64,000 bases of DNA from NCBI RefSeq assembly GCF_039595395.1, contig NZ_JBCNLP010000001.1, positions 2,170,001 to 2,234,000 on the forward strand. Reading direction: 5' to 3'. The position numbers and the translations under genes are program-made. The notes beneath the pieces were generated by a model. That model saw only the letters and a program-made list of their open reading frames with translations. It did no database searches and was not told the DNA's origin. This DNA comes from Novosphingobium sp. GTDB lineage: Bacteria; Pseudomonadota; Alphaproteobacteria; Sphingomonadales; Sphingomonadaceae. This document shows positions 25,998 to 35,669 of the stretch, piece by piece; within the stretch, counting starts at the first letter, position 1; the number at the start of each line of letters is the position of its first letter.

Positions 25998-27414
25998 GAG
26001 CTTGTTCCCGGCGTTTCTCGCCACGCTGCTGGCCACCGCCTGCACGGTTGGGCCGGACTATCATCGATCGGTTGCGGCCCTTCCAAAGGGCGGCCAGTTC
26101 GTGACCAAAGGGCAGGGCATCGATCCCGCCGCGCCTCTGCCCGACGACTGGTGGCGGCTGTACCGCGATCCGGTGCTGGATGGGCTGATCGCTCAGGCCT
26201 TTGCCGCCAACACCGATCTTCGGGTGGCGGCGGGCAATCTGGCCAAGGCGCGCGCGGTTCTCTCCGAAGCAAGGTCGGCGCGGCTTCCGGGCACCAGCCT
26301 GTCCGCAGGCGGCGGCTATGGCAACACCGTCAGCTTTGGCAGCGGGCAGGGCGGCTCGGCTCAGATCGGGGAGGGGCAGGGCTTTGGCAACGCCTCGGGC
26401 TCGCTGTCGTGGGAGGTCGACCTGTTCGGCCGCATCCATCGCAGCATCGAGGCCGCCCGTGCCGATGCCCAGGCCGAGGAGGCCGCGCGCGATGGCGTAC
26501 GCGTGCTGGTCGCCGCCGAGGTGACGCGCTCCTATCTGGCGGCCTGCGCGCAGGGCCATGCACTGGCGGTCGCGCGGGATTCCGCGCAGGTGGCCCAGCA
26601 AAATCTCGATCTGGTAATGGCACAGGAAAAGGCCGGTTCCGTCGCGAATTTCGATGTGGAGCGCGCCGCCGCCGCCGCCGCGACAGCCCGCGCCGCTCTG
26701 CCCGCTTTCGAGGCGCAGCGGCAGGTGGCCCTCTTCGAACTGGCGGCTCTTCTGGGCCAAACGCCCGATGCCATTCCTCAGGCAGCGCAGGGGTGCGCTA
26801 TCCCCCCCACCCCCACCTCTGTGCTGCCGGTCGGTGACGGCGCCGCTTTGCTGCGGCGTCGTCCCGACCTCCGTGAAGCCGAGCGGCGCCTTGCCGCCGA
26901 CACCGCACGCATCGGTGTCGCCACGGCTGACCTCTACCCCAAGGTCAGTCTGGGCGGCTTCCTCGGCTTTCTGCGCAGCGAAACGGTGACGGGCAGCAAT
27001 TCCCTCTCCTATTCGCTGGGCCCGGCGGTCTCCTGGTCCTTCCCGAACATCGCGGCCGCCCGCAGCCGGGTGAAGCAGGCCAAAGCGCAGGGCGATGTCG
27101 CGCTGGCAAGTTTCGATGGCAAGGTGCTGACGGCGCTGAAGGAGGTCGAACAGGCCCTGACCTGCGTGGAAACCGGGCAAAAGCGGCTCGACGATCTGGC
27201 CGAGGCGCAGGCGCGCGCCGAGCGGGCATGGCAATTGGGCGACCGGCGTTACCGGGCCGGTTCGATCTCGCTGCTCGATATGCTGGTGGTGCAGGGGGCG
27301 ATGCTCGATGCGCGCTCTGCCCATGCGGCGGCGCTGACCCAGCTTTCGTCGGACCGGGTCGATCTGTTCAAGGCGCTTGGCGGCGGATGGCAGAGCGTAC
27401 CGCCTGCCTTGTGA
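25990..27414 (+). CDS. Outer-membrane efflux lipoprotein (NodT/OprM/OpmD-like)
   Basis: The 474-aa protein has a lipoprotein signal with lipobox LATAC (Cys18), then TVGPDYH, the common start of OprM/NodT-type factors. Two TolC-type repeats follow (e.g. LSWEVDLFGRIHRSIEAARA and RRPDLREAERRLAADTARIG). It forms the outer-membrane channel for the upstream RND pump. The ATG overlaps the pump stop by 8 bases, so it is coexpressed from the SoxR promoter. It is intact, unlike the pump. Confidence 0.9.
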   Translation: MRKSLFPAFLATLLATACTVGPDYHRSVAALPKGGQFVTKGQGIDPAAPLPDDWWRLYRDPVLDGLIAQAFAANTDLRVAAGNLAKARAVLSEARSARLPGTSLSAGGGYGNTVSFGSGQGGSAQIGEGQGFGNASGSLSWEVDLFGRIHRSIEAARADAQAEEAARDGVRVLVAAEVTRSYLAACAQGHALAVARDSAQVAQQNLDLVMAQEKAGSVANFDVERAAAAAATARAALPAFEAQRQVALFELAALLGQTPDAIPQAAQGCAIPPTPTSVLPVGDGAALLRRRPDLREAERRLAADTARIGVATADLYPKVSLGGFLGFLRSETVTGSNSLSYSLGPAVSWSFPNIAAARSRVKQAKAQGDVALASFDGKVLTALKEVEQALTCVETGQKRLDDLAEAQARAERAWQLGDRRYRAGSISLLDMLVVQGAMLDARSAHAAALTQLSSDRVDLFKALGGGWQSVPPAL

Positions 27415-27422
27415 TCCTGTCC

Positions 27423-27455
27423 TGTCGGGGCGGGCCTCTGTCGCCCGCCTCGACA
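27423..27455. terminator. Bidirectional terminator between convergent genes
   Basis: TGTCGGGGCGGGC (27423-27435) and GCCCGCCTCGACA (27443-27455) form a 13-bp stem with one G-T pair and a 7-nt loop. It fills most of the 42-bp gap between the stop codons of the efflux channel gene and the Sde182-like gene. Confidence 0.75.
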
Positions 27456-27456
27456 G

Positions 27457-28911
27457 TCAGGACACGACATCGATGATCACCCTTCTGTAGCGGGTCAGGC
27501 GTGGTGTGCCATGGTCGGTCACCGCAAGGATGACATGGATGGTGCCCGTGCCGGGCGGTACGGTGCGGTCGGCCTTCACAGTCAGCCAGGCTTTGGGCTG
27601 GTCGCTGTTCTGGACCGGCAGTTTGACCCCGCTGCTGTTGAAGCTCATGCTGCGGGTGCCGGGCTCCTCATAGACGAACCAGTCATAGGAGAGGGCATCG
27701 CCATCGGGATCGCTTGATCCTTCCGCGCTTAGATCCACGCGCTGGCCGATATGGGCGGTGATGCGGTCGGGCATACCCAGATGCGGGACCGGTGGATGAT
27801 TGGCCTGAGCATAGGGCTTGACCGTCCAGTCCATGCGCGCGGCAAAATCATTCTGGAAGGCCGAGCGCCAGCGCCAGATCGTGGCATATTGGTCATCATG
27901 CCACTGGCCGTCATGGCCTAGAACCTCATCGCTGGCATCGGTCCAGATCGGGCGGGTTTCGGGGGCGAGGAACCATTTGCGCATCGGGGGCGTGTAGAGC
28001 TCATAGCGGCCGCCCCAACCGCCCCAGTCGGGGTGATCCGGCGCGTTGAGGCCGTTGCTCAGCAGATAAAGGAAGGAGGGCGTGTCCCCCTCCATCTGAT
28101 ACTTCCAGTCGGGATATTCGTCGGAGAGCGGCCCCTTGCCGCGAATGTTGCGGTGGCCCCATTCGTTGGTGACCAGCGCGTAATCGCCCCCGGCAAAGCG
28201 GCCATGGAAGGTGTCGCCGCTGATGCCGATCCATGTCGATTTATGGAAGGTGGCGCCGGGGCTGACGATGTAGAACAGCTTTGGAAATTCGCGGCGTATC
28301 CAGGGCCCGCTGTCGTCCTGATCCGATATGGCATAGACGCGCAGCTTGGCCACAAAGCGGTCGAGGTCTACTTTCGAGCGCGTCTGCCGCACCTTCCACA
28401 GCGCCTGAGCCAGCGCATTGGGCCCGCCCCAGACGGTGACCCACAGTGGCCTTGCATCATGGCGGTCCACGGCATGGATCAGCAAATCCGAGCCTTGCGT
28501 GTCTTTCCCGGCGCCGACGCCCGCCATGCCATCGAGGTCCGACCCTCGGGCGATCAGGGGCTGCAGGGAGGTGGCAGCGGGAAACCCGCGCTCATGCTGT
28601 TCCAGATTGTCGCGCACCTTGGCGTAGGCGCTTACGACATGGCCGATCAGTTCCGGGAAGACGCCATCGGCATTGCGGGTCGCCACCAGCCCCTCAATGT
28701 CGAACTGGTTGGCATAGGTCATCAGCCGCACCATAGACATCTTGTCGTCGGGATCGCTGCCGATATCGGTGGTGACGAAGAGGCGGATTTTTTCGGGTTG
28801 GGGGTCGGCCCTACCTGTCTGCGCTGTCGCCACTTGTCCCGCGATGGCGGTGCAAAGCATGGCCGCCAAGATCATTCTCGCCAATCTCGCCATCATCCCC
28901 ACCCGCGCCAT
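27457..28911 (-). CDS. Sde182/DUF1593-family exported protein (nucleoside hydrolase-like domain)
   Basis: The protein of about 484 aa has a signal peptide (ILAAMLCTAIAGQVATAQ). A nucleoside-hydrolase-like DUF1593 domain follows, with TTDIGSDPDDKMSMVR (Asp49, Asp53, Asp55, Asp56 as likely Ca2+ ligands). A C-terminal Ig-like domain begins near RITAHIGQRVDLSAEGSSDPDGD. The family includes the cellulose-binding protein Sde182 and is common in polysaccharide loci, but its reaction is not established. Alternative starts exist (28893 or 28896); 28911 gives the best signal peptide. It lies 120 bp downstream of a sulfatase on the same strand, so both may act on a sulfated or decorated glycan in the periplasm. 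Confidence 0.8.
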   Translation of the reverse strand: MARVGMMARLARMILAAMLCTAIAGQVATAQTGRADPQPEKIRLFVTTDIGSDPDDKMSMVRLMTYANQFDIEGLVATRNADGVFPELIGHVVSAYAKVRDNLEQHERGFPAATSLQPLIARGSDLDGMAGVGAGKDTQGSDLLIHAVDRHDARPLWVTVWGGPNALAQALWKVRQTRSKVDLDRFVAKLRVYAISDQDDSGPWIRREFPKLFYIVSPGATFHKSTWIGISGDTFHGRFAGGDYALVTNEWGHRNIRGKGPLSDEYPDWKYQMEGDTPSFLYLLSNGLNAPDHPDWGGWGGRYELYTPPMRKWFLAPETRPIWTDASDEVLGHDGQWHDDQYATIWRWRSAFQNDFAARMDWTVKPYAQANHPPVPHLGMPDRITAHIGQRVDLSAEGSSDPDGDALSYDWFVYEEPGTRSMSFNSSGVKLPVQNSDQPKAWLTVKADRTVPPGTGTIHVILAVTDHGTPRLTRYRRVIIDVVS

Positions 28912-29030
28912 CTTGTTGCTGCCACCGGTGTCATCGTTCTTAGATACGGTGGTCGGGCGCTGCAAGCGGGCAATGATCCATGTGTAGGGGAGAGCGGCCC
29001 CGGATTGGTCCGCTCACCCCAGTCACAACC

Positions 29031-30755
29031 TTACTTCTCGGGAATGTTCTTGAGCTGCTGATCCACCGTCGGCATGTTCACAAAGGGCTTGCCCGCCTGA
29101 TGCGCGGCCTGCTTGGCCGGGCTGTCGGGCAGGATATCGTCGAGACGGTCGACGCGGTTGGGCTCGACCAGCCATTCCTGCGGGAAAGGCGCAGCGCCGG
29201 TGCCGTTGATATTGCGCCGCACCGCGCCGATCGACTGGCGCTCGGTGAAGGGGATCGCATGCTTGCCCTGGCGGTTGGCCAGTTGCTGGAACAGCGCCTT
29301 GCGCAGCGCCATCTTGTCGGAAAGATGCGCCGGATCGTCGGCCAGATTGTGCATCTCGGTCGGGTCGGCGCCGATGTCGTAAAGTTCGTCGCGGTCATAG
29401 ATGCCGTGATACTGGATGTATTTCATGTTGCCGCGCGTGATGGCAAAGGTGGTGGGGGTTTCGGGGAAGCTCCATTCCCAGTAATATTCGTAGATGAAGT
29501 CGCTGGGCTTCCAGTCGGCGGGCTTGACGCTGCCGTTGATCAGGCCCCAGGCGTCCTGTCCCTCGAACTGCTTGGGCATGGACTTCACCCCCGCGATGTC
29601 GAGGAAGGTCGGCGCGAAATCCAGCCCGCGCACGCGCCCCGGATTGACCACGCCCGCCGGCACCGTGCCTGGCTCCCACATCACCAGCGGCACGCGCTGC
29701 GAGGCCTCATAGGCGGCGCGCTTGTCGATCAGCCCATGGTCGCCGACCATAAAGCCATTGTCGCTGGTGAAGACGACCAGCGTGTCCTTCTCCAGATGGT
29801 TGGCCTTCAGATAGGCCATGATGCGGCCAAGGCTGTCATCCACGCCCGAGAGCGTGCCATAGTAATACTTCAGATACTCCGTCATCTTCATGTCGGAATT
29901 GTAAAAGAAATCGATGCCGTGCCAGGTGTTGCGCTGATCATAGACCCAGCGCGGCTTGCCCTTGTAGTTCTCGGGCGTGTTGGCCCAGCTTGCAGGCAGG
30001 GTGAACTGCGTCTTGTCGTACTGATGCACATAGCGCGGCGGTGGCAGGGGATCGGAATGCACCGCCTTATGCGACAGATAGAGGAAGAAGGGCTTCTTCG
30101 GGTCACGCTCTTTGGTCAGCCAGTTCATGGCGTAATCGGTCAGCTCGTCGGTGATATAGCCCTTTTGCGCCACCTCCTTGCCATCGACATTGAGCATGTT
30201 GCTCTTGCCCGCCGCGATGGCGGCCGGAGGCAGGTCGGTCTGGGGGAAATAGTGCCCCTGTCCCTTGAAGCTGACCCATTTGTTGAAGCCGGGGCGGGGG
30301 GCATCGGTGTCGTTGCCCATATGCCATTTGCCGAAAAAGGCGGTCTGATAGCCGGCCTGCTGCAGATAGGCGGGGAAGAAGGTCAGTCCCTCTTCGGTCG
30401 AATTGTTGTTGTCGACCACGCCGTGATTGCGCGCTGTCATGCCGGTGAGAATGCTGGCGCGCGCCGGGCTGCACAGCGAGGAGGTGGTGACGCCATTGGG
30501 AAAATAGGTGCCCTGCGCCGCCATCGCATCGATGTTGGGCGTGTGCAGCAGGCCCTTGGGCTGCAGGAAGCCCATGCCATCGAAGCGCAGATCGTCCACC
30601 AGCACGAAGATGATGTTGCGCGGATGCTGCGCGGCGGGGGCCGAGGCCGGTGCGGGCGTTGCCGCCGGCGCCTGAGCCAATGCTCCCTGAGCGAACAGGG
30701 CTGCGGCGGCAAAGGTCGCGGCGGCGTTCAGCAAGGTTTTTCGCAGCAAAGGCAT
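29031..30755 (-). CDS. Exported sulfatase (type I, formylglycine-dependent)
   Basis: The 574-aa enzyme has a signal peptide ending near ALAQA. NIIFVLVDDLRFDG carries the metal-binding Asp54/Asp55. The sulfatase signature SLCSPARAS has Cys95 as the residue converted to formylglycine. FTSDNGFMVGDHG near the second half is also typical. It hydrolyses sulfate esters, probably on a polysaccharide or a host-derived compound, in the periplasm. The start follows AAGGA. No anaerobic or FGE-type maturase gene is in the window. Upstream lies a 22-bp palindromic operator shared with a divergent LacI regulator, the likely repressor. Confidence 0.9.
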   Translation of the reverse strand: MPLLRKTLLNAAATFAAAALFAQGALAQAPAATPAPASAPAAQHPRNIIFVLVDDLRFDGMGFLQPKGLLHTPNIDAMAAQGTYFPNGVTTSSLCSPARASILTGMTARNHGVVDNNNSTEEGLTFFPAYLQQAGYQTAFFGKWHMGNDTDAPRPGFNKWVSFKGQGHYFPQTDLPPAAIAAGKSNMLNVDGKEVAQKGYITDELTDYAMNWLTKERDPKKPFFLYLSHKAVHSDPLPPPRYVHQYDKTQFTLPASWANTPENYKGKPRWVYDQRNTWHGIDFFYNSDMKMTEYLKYYYGTLSGVDDSLGRIMAYLKANHLEKDTLVVFTSDNGFMVGDHGLIDKRAAYEASQRVPLVMWEPGTVPAGVVNPGRVRGLDFAPTFLDIAGVKSMPKQFEGQDAWGLINGSVKPADWKPSDFIYEYYWEWSFPETPTTFAITRGNMKYIQYHGIYDRDELYDIGADPTEMHNLADDPAHLSDKMALRKALFQQLANRQGKHAIPFTERQSIGAVRRNINGTGAAPFPQEWLVEPNRVDRLDDILPDSPAKQAAHQAGKPFVNMPTVDQQLKNIPEK

Positions 30756-31112
30756 CGCGCAGGGTCCTTATGGTCAAAAGGCTGGTGATCAAAAGACCGG
30801 GCGACGTCTGAGCGCCGCCCGGCAGGCAGGGTAAGTCAAACTGTCAGGTCAGGGCTGGCATCGCCGTGAAGCGTCCGAGCCGGCAGCGCGCCGATCCGCG
30901 CATACCTCTCTTTCCCTCCCGTTTCCGCCAGTTTTCCTGGATGTGCCTAGAAAATACCATCGATGGTATTTTGTCAATCAAAAAGACTGTCGATGGAATG
31001 AAATGGGGCGGGAAGCCTTGTTCTGGCGCTGGTTCTGGCCTAGCATGGCGCCATGCTTAACGATCCGATGCGCGCCGTCTGCCGCACTCTGTCTGGCGGA
31101 AGGTAGAACTTC
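30756..31112. other. Divergent promoter region, sulfatase / LacI regulator
   Basis: This 357-base gap separates two divergent start codons. It holds the LacI-type palindrome (30951-30972) and a degenerate half-site CGATGGAAT at 30991-30999, close to the regulator. A stretch around 30940-30990 is A+T-rich compared with its surroundings and may contain the promoters. No gene is seen. Confidence 0.6.
30951..30972. promoter_or_regulatory. Perfect 22-bp palindrome, probable LacI-family operator
   Basis: AAAATACCATC is followed directly by its reverse complement GATGGTATTTT, making an uninterrupted dyad centred on CATCGATG. A central CG step flanked by symmetric half-sites is typical of LacI/PurR-family operators. 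It lies 141 bp upstream of the LacI gene and 196 bp upstream of the sulfatase. Confidence 0.85.
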
Positions 31113-32096
31113 ATGGCGACCATCAAGGATGTCGCGGCGCGGTCGGGGATCTCGATCAAGACGGTGTCACGTGTGCTCAACGGCGCCGACACGGTGCGGC
31201 CAAACATTCGCGCCAAGGTCGAGCAGGCCATCCGCGAGCTGCAATATCGCCCGGCTCTGGCGGCCAGACAGTTGGTGACGGGGCGCAGCTTCATCATCGT
31301 CCTGCTGGTGCCCGACACGGCGCATTGGTACTACTCGATGATGGTGCAGGCGATGGCACAGGCCTGCCGTTCGGTCGGCTGGCATCTGGTCGTCGAGACC
31401 TTCGACCGCCAGGCGCTGGAGGAGGATGAGCATTGGAGCATCGGCCTGTCCTGCGATGCCGATGCGGTGATCGTGCTGCCGCCATGGTCGGACCATCCAC
31501 GCATGCTGCCATCGCTTGAAAGGCTGGGCCTTCCTGCCGTGCGTATCGCGGGGCGGGTGCCGGGTTATGGCATGCTGCTCAAGGTGCATGACCGCGATGT
31601 CGCGCGCCAGTTGGTCGAGCATCTGATTGCGCAGGGGCATCAGCGGATCGCCATGATCGCCCCGCCATCGGATCAACTCTCTTCCGAGGAGCGTCATCTG
31701 GGCTATCGCGACGCGATGGCCGCGGCGGGGCTCGATGTTCCGGACGCCTTCGTCTTTCGTAGCACCATGCTCTTCGAGAGCGGCGCGGAAGCCTTTCGCC
31801 AGTTGATGTCGCTACCGGTGCGCCCCACCGCCTTTTTCGCGGTCAACGATGCCACAGCGCTGGGCGCGATGACCACCGCGCTAAGGCTTGGTTTTCGCGT
31901 GCCTCAGGATCTTGCCTTCGCCGGTTTCGACAATTCCCCGGAGAGCCGCTACGCCTTCCCCTCGCTGACCACGGCGGATCAGCCCTTTGAGCAGATCGCC
32001 CGTCAGGCCGTGCTGATGGCCATCGGTCGCGATGAGGAACAGGTGGAGACGCCCCGGCGGATCATCCTGCGGGAATCCAGCCAGAGCGCCCTCTGA
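31113..32096 (+). CDS. LacI-family transcriptional regulator
   Basis: The 327-aa protein begins with the LacI headpiece ATIKDVAARSGISIKTVSRV over residues 2-21. A hinge helix follows (LQYRPALAARQL), then a periplasmic-binding-type effector domain (VPDTAHWYYSMMV ... FFAVNDATALGAM ... AFAGFDNSPESRYAFPSLTT). Such proteins usually repress sugar-use genes and release DNA on binding a sugar. It is divergent from the sulfatase/Sde182 pair and convergent with the DgcA-like gene. The perfect palindrome upstream is its probable operator. Confidence 0.92.
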   Translation: MATIKDVAARSGISIKTVSRVLNGADTVRPNIRAKVEQAIRELQYRPALAARQLVTGRSFIIVLLVPDTAHWYYSMMVQAMAQACRSVGWHLVVETFDRQALEEDEHWSIGLSCDADAVIVLPPWSDHPRMLPSLERLGLPAVRIAGRVPGYGMLLKVHDRDVARQLVEHLIAQGHQRIAMIAPPSDQLSSEERHLGYRDAMAAAGLDVPDAFVFRSTMLFESGAEAFRQLMSLPVRPTAFFAVNDATALGAMTTALRLGFRVPQDLAFAGFDNSPESRYAFPSLTTADQPFEQIARQAVLMAIGRDEEQVETPRRIILRESSQSAL

Positions 32097-32109
32097 TCGC
32101 GGGCGGCCC

Positions 32110-33135
32110 TTACCCCCAGAACCCCTCTGCCGCAGGCCATAGCTGGCCATCGCGCAGAGGCATGGCGCCGGGGCGATCCTCGACCATCAGCATGGCGCCA
32201 TCCAGATCGGCAAAGTCCGATTGCGCGCCGATCAGCATGGCGGGGGCAATCGACAGGGATGAGGCGGTCATGCAGCCCGTCATCACGCCAAAGCCCATGG
32301 CGCGGGCGTCGCGCAACATGGTCAAGGCCTCGGTCAGGCCGCCGGTCTTGTCCAGCTTGATGTTGACTACCTGATAGCGCCCGACCAGTGCCGGAAGATC
32401 CTCTGTGGTGTGGCAGGCCTCATCGGCGCAGATCGGCACCAGCGGGGTGATGGTGGCCAGCGCCTCGCTTTGCGCGGCGGGGATCGGCTGTTCGAGCAGA
32501 TCGACGCGCAGTACGGCCAGTTCAGGCAAAGCCTCCACCAGCAGGGCGGGAGACCATGCCTCATTGGGGTCGACGATAAGCCGGGCTGCGGGCGCGGCAT
32601 GGCGCACGGCGCGGATCTGTTCCAGCGGCGCCTGCGCATCGACCTTGATCTTGATCAGCGAGGCCTTGCCCAGAGCCTTTGCCTGCGCCGCCATCGCCTC
32701 GGGCGTGTCGAGCGTGACGGTCAGCGCTGTGGGCAGAGAAGGGGGCGTGGCGATGCCCAGACGCTCCGCCACGCCGATGCCCGAGAGCTTCGCTTCCAAA
32801 TCCCACAGCGCGCAGTCCAGCGCATTGCGTGCCGCGCCGGGGGGGAGCAGGCGTTGTACCTGGGCGCGGTCCAACGCTTGGCCCTGCAATACCCCCAGTT
32901 GCGCCATCACGCTTGCACAGTTTTCCTGATAGCGGCCATAGGGCACACATTCCCCGCGCCCGACCATGCCGCCCTGAGCCAGTTCCACCACCACCACATC
33001 GGCACTGGTCTTAGCCCCGCGCGAGATGCGGAAGGGGCGGGACAGCGGCAGGCTTTCGCTGTAGAATGTCATCTGCGGCATCATGGCGATATGGTCCGGT
33101 CTCAAGCAGAAGGCGGCGGTTTTTGGTACCGCCAT
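32110..33135 (-). CDS. Enolase-superfamily racemase/epimerase, probable N-acetyl-D-glutamate racemase (DgcA) or dipeptide epimerase
   Basis: The 341-aa protein fits muconate-cycloisomerase-like dipeptide epimerases. The catalytic KxK is Lys162/Lys164 (IKIKVD). Metal ligands are Asp189 (VDPNEAW), Glu215 (LLEQPIP) and Asp238 (ICADEA), and the second lysine is Lys260 or Lys262 (NIKLDKTGG). Alone it would be called L-Ala-D/L-Glu epimerase. With a DgcN homologue in the same minus-strand cluster, the better reading is DgcA, which racemises N-acetyl-D-glutamate to the L form. The start is uncertain: 33135 lies next to the acylase stop, and inner ATGs (MMPQMTF) would trim about 18-21 residues. Confidence 0.8.
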   Translation of the reverse strand: MAVPKTAAFCLRPDHIAMMPQMTFYSESLPLSRPFRISRGAKTSADVVVVELAQGGMVGRGECVPYGRYQENCASVMAQLGVLQGQALDRAQVQRLLPPGAARNALDCALWDLEAKLSGIGVAERLGIATPPSLPTALTVTLDTPEAMAAQAKALGKASLIKIKVDAQAPLEQIRAVRHAAPAARLIVDPNEAWSPALLVEALPELAVLRVDLLEQPIPAAQSEALATITPLVPICADEACHTTEDLPALVGRYQVVNIKLDKTGGLTEALTMLRDARAMGFGVMTGCMTASSLSIAPAMLIGAQSDFADLDGAMLMVEDRPGAMPLRDGQLWPAAEGFWG

Positions 33136-33140
33136 AGGGT

Positions 33141-35522
33141 TCAGGCGCCCGTCGCGCTCAGCACGGTGCGGGCGGCGGCATGCTTGTCGACGGCCTCGGT
33201 CGAGAACAACATCGGCTGCATCTGCCCGGCGATCCATGGCTCATAAAGGTCCTGCCGATGCGGAGAACGCGGATCGGCGCTTTGCCCCGGCAGGTTGAGG
33301 AACACGCTGTTGTCCCACCCGCCCACATCCACCACCATCAGATAGCTGGCCCCGCCCGCCACGTTGAAGCTGCCGCCGGGGCGATACCAGCGGGCCATCA
33401 CGGTGCTGGTGTCGCCTCCGGTGCCTGCTGTGTCGATGGGCGGGAAGGCCTTGGCGATGGCGGGAATAGCCGCCAGGGGATGGGTGATGCTGACCTTGTG
33501 CAGCTTGTCCCAGCGCCAGCTTGAGGGATCGTCGCCCAACGCCTTGCGCGCCGCCTGCCATGCCTCGCCCAGCGCCTGATCGAGCATCCTTGCGCGCAAG
33601 GCGGCAGGGTCCGGCCCGAGACGCGGATCGGGCTGTTCCAGCAGGGTAAGCAGAGCCTCGCTGTCCACCAGCGGCACCAGCTTGCGCAGGTTTTCCGGCA
33701 CCAGTGTTTCGAGCAGGTGATGCTGTATGGCGCTGACCAGCATTTCGTATAGCGCCGGCGCACCCTTGTCGCCGGCAATCCGGCCGTCCCAACCGCGCAG
33801 CATGGCCAGCGCCAGACCGGCATCACCCTCCGCCTGAGCCGGCAGCAACGCCAGCAGGCGGCGCGCGGGCTCGGAATAAATGTCATGTTGCAAGGCCACG
33901 CTGTCAGCGATGGTCTGGCGGGGCTTGGCGGGCAACACCGCCTCGATGCGATGGTAGCGGAAGGGCGCCGAGAAGCTGTGCGCCATCGGGCCGGTATAGC
34001 CCTCGGGCACATTGTCCTGATTGGCCGAGGCGAACCAGCCAGCTTTGGGATTCAGGATGCTGGGCATATCCGCCACGGCGCGGATGCCCTGCCAGTCGAA
34101 GCTGCCGTCGCCGGGGACGGGCAACAGTCCGTTGTGGCCCTTGCGCTCGGGCGCGTAGCCGATGGCGTGCCAGCCGGTGTTGCCGCTGGTGTCGGCGTAA
34201 TGCAGATTGGTGGGCGGCGGATGATGGGCGACGGCCCGGATCAGGCTGTCCCAATCCTGCGCCAGATTGATGGCTACCATCGATCCCATCGTGGATCCGC
34301 CCTCGCCCAGATGGACGCTGGCAATCGCCACCGCGCGGTTATGAGCCGGATCATGCCGGGTAACCGGGCCATGGACCGAGCTGCGCAGGGTGATCTGGCG
34401 CGGCGGGGCTCCGGCGATGGCAATGCTGTCCTCATGCCTTTCGAACCGGCGCCAGCCGCCGTTGTGGCGGTATTGCTCGGGATCGTCGGGGTTGAGGGTG
34501 AGGATGAAGACATCCTCCTGATCGATATGGAAATTGGTGCGGCCAAAGGCGAAGCGGTCGGTATGTCCCTGCATGATGCCGGGCAGCCCCGGAGCCCCCG
34601 CTCCGATCAGATCGAGCCCCGGCGCAGTAAGATGCGCGACATGGCGCGGCGCAAAGCCACCAATGCCGATATGCGGATCATTGGCCAGAATGGGCCGCCC
34701 GCTGGCGGTGTGCGCTCCGGCCAGCGTCCAGGCGTTGCTGCCTGCATTGGCATTGTCTGTGCGGCGCCCGGCCTCATCGACCAGCGAGCCGAAGGGCAGG
34801 CCCTTGGCCGCCTTGTGCAGGATGCCCAGATCCTCCGGCGAGATTGCGGCCAGATCGAGCCCCGGCGCCGGGGTGAAAGGCGCGGGCGGGCGCAGCGGCG
34901 CGCAGATCGCATCCAGATCGAGCCGCCCGGCATGGGCCAGAGCGGCGCGGCGGATCTTTTCCTCCAGATTGCCCACGGCGATGTCGCGTCCGGCCATCAG
35001 GTCGCGCGCGTCCCAGTGCAGCGGGCGGAGTTTGAGGATGCCATATTCCAGCGGCAGCAGGCTGGGGTCGGCCTCGCATTCGGTGATGCGGGCATTCACG
35101 CCGCTGACATAGGCTTCGAGGCAGCGGCGCGTTTCTTCTCCCAACGCGGCCAGTTCAGCCTCGAGATCGCCGCGATAGCGCAGCAGGTGAGAGGCTTCGT
35201 CATGGTCGGCGAAAGGTGCGCCAAAGCTTTCGGCAAGGCGGCCCGTGCGGCGGCGATAGTCCAGATCGATGGCGAAGAGGTGATCGCGCGCCACCACATA
35301 GCCCTGACCGAAAAAGGCGTCTGCCTTGCTGGTCGCGCGGATATGGGGGACGCCCAGATGGTCGTCGATGATCTCGATCCGGCCTTGCGCTCCGGGCACG
35401 TTGCGGCGCGCGGCAAGGGGCAGCGAACGGGCCAGAGCAGGGCTGCACATGACGGTTTCCAATGTTGCCAGAGCGATGGAAGAACGCAGGAGCCTGCGGC
35501 GATTGATGCGAAACATGAACAA
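33141..35522 (-). CDS. Penicillin-acylase-family Ntn hydrolase
   Basis: The 793-aa precursor has a signal sequence with twin arginines (RINRRRLLRSS) and the alpha/beta chain layout of penicillin, cephalosporin and AHL acylases. The autocleavage site is NAGSNAWTLAG, making Ser262 the N-terminal nucleophile of the beta chain. It hydrolyses N-acyl amides in the periplasm. Five bases separate it from the DgcA-like gene, so the two are cotranscribed. Here it may release amino acids from N-acyl amino acids or peptidoglycan-derived amides. AHL quenching is also possible because the family overlaps. Confidence 0.87.
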   Translation of the reverse strand: MFMFRINRRRLLRSSIALATLETVMCSPALARSLPLAARRNVPGAQGRIEIIDDHLGVPHIRATSKADAFFGQGYVVARDHLFAIDLDYRRRTGRLAESFGAPFADHDEASHLLRYRGDLEAELAALGEETRRCLEAYVSGVNARITECEADPSLLPLEYGILKLRPLHWDARDLMAGRDIAVGNLEEKIRRAALAHAGRLDLDAICAPLRPPAPFTPAPGLDLAAISPEDLGILHKAAKGLPFGSLVDEAGRRTDNANAGSNAWTLAGAHTASGRPILANDPHIGIGGFAPRHVAHLTAPGLDLIGAGAPGLPGIMQGHTDRFAFGRTNFHIDQEDVFILTLNPDDPEQYRHNGGWRRFERHEDSIAIAGAPPRQITLRSSVHGPVTRHDPAHNRAVAIASVHLGEGGSTMGSMVAINLAQDWDSLIRAVAHHPPPTNLHYADTSGNTGWHAIGYAPERKGHNGLLPVPGDGSFDWQGIRAVADMPSILNPKAGWFASANQDNVPEGYTGPMAHSFSAPFRYHRIEAVLPAKPRQTIADSVALQHDIYSEPARRLLALLPAQAEGDAGLALAMLRGWDGRIAGDKGAPALYEMLVSAIQHHLLETLVPENLRKLVPLVDSEALLTLLEQPDPRLGPDPAALRARMLDQALGEAWQAARKALGDDPSSWRWDKLHKVSITHPLAAIPAIAKAFPPIDTAGTGGDTSTVMARWYRPGGSFNVAGGASYLMVVDVGGWDNSVFLNLPGQSADPRSPHRQDLYEPWIAGQMQPMLFSTEAVDKHAAARTVLSATGA

Positions 35523-35598
35523 TCCCGGTGGTTGGAGCGCCCGGACCGACCTTGCCTTGGGGGGAGGGGAAGGCCCGGACGCTCGCTTCAGGGGGGAG

Positions 35599-35630
35599 GC
35601 ACAGGGTAGGGCGGGCGGCCCGCCCTGTGC
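35599..35630 (-). terminator. Hairpin between amidohydrolase and acylase genes
   Basis: On the minus strand GCACAGGG (35630-35623) pairs with CCCTGTGC (35606-35599), with an inner GC-rich stem. It lies 40 bases past the amidohydrolase stop and 77 bases before the acylase start. It could partly separate the dgcN-symporter-amidohydrolase transcript from the acylase-dgcA transcript. Confidence 0.55.
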
Positions 35631-35669
35631 TATGCTAATTGGTGGCAGCGGTATGCCGCCTGTCTATAC

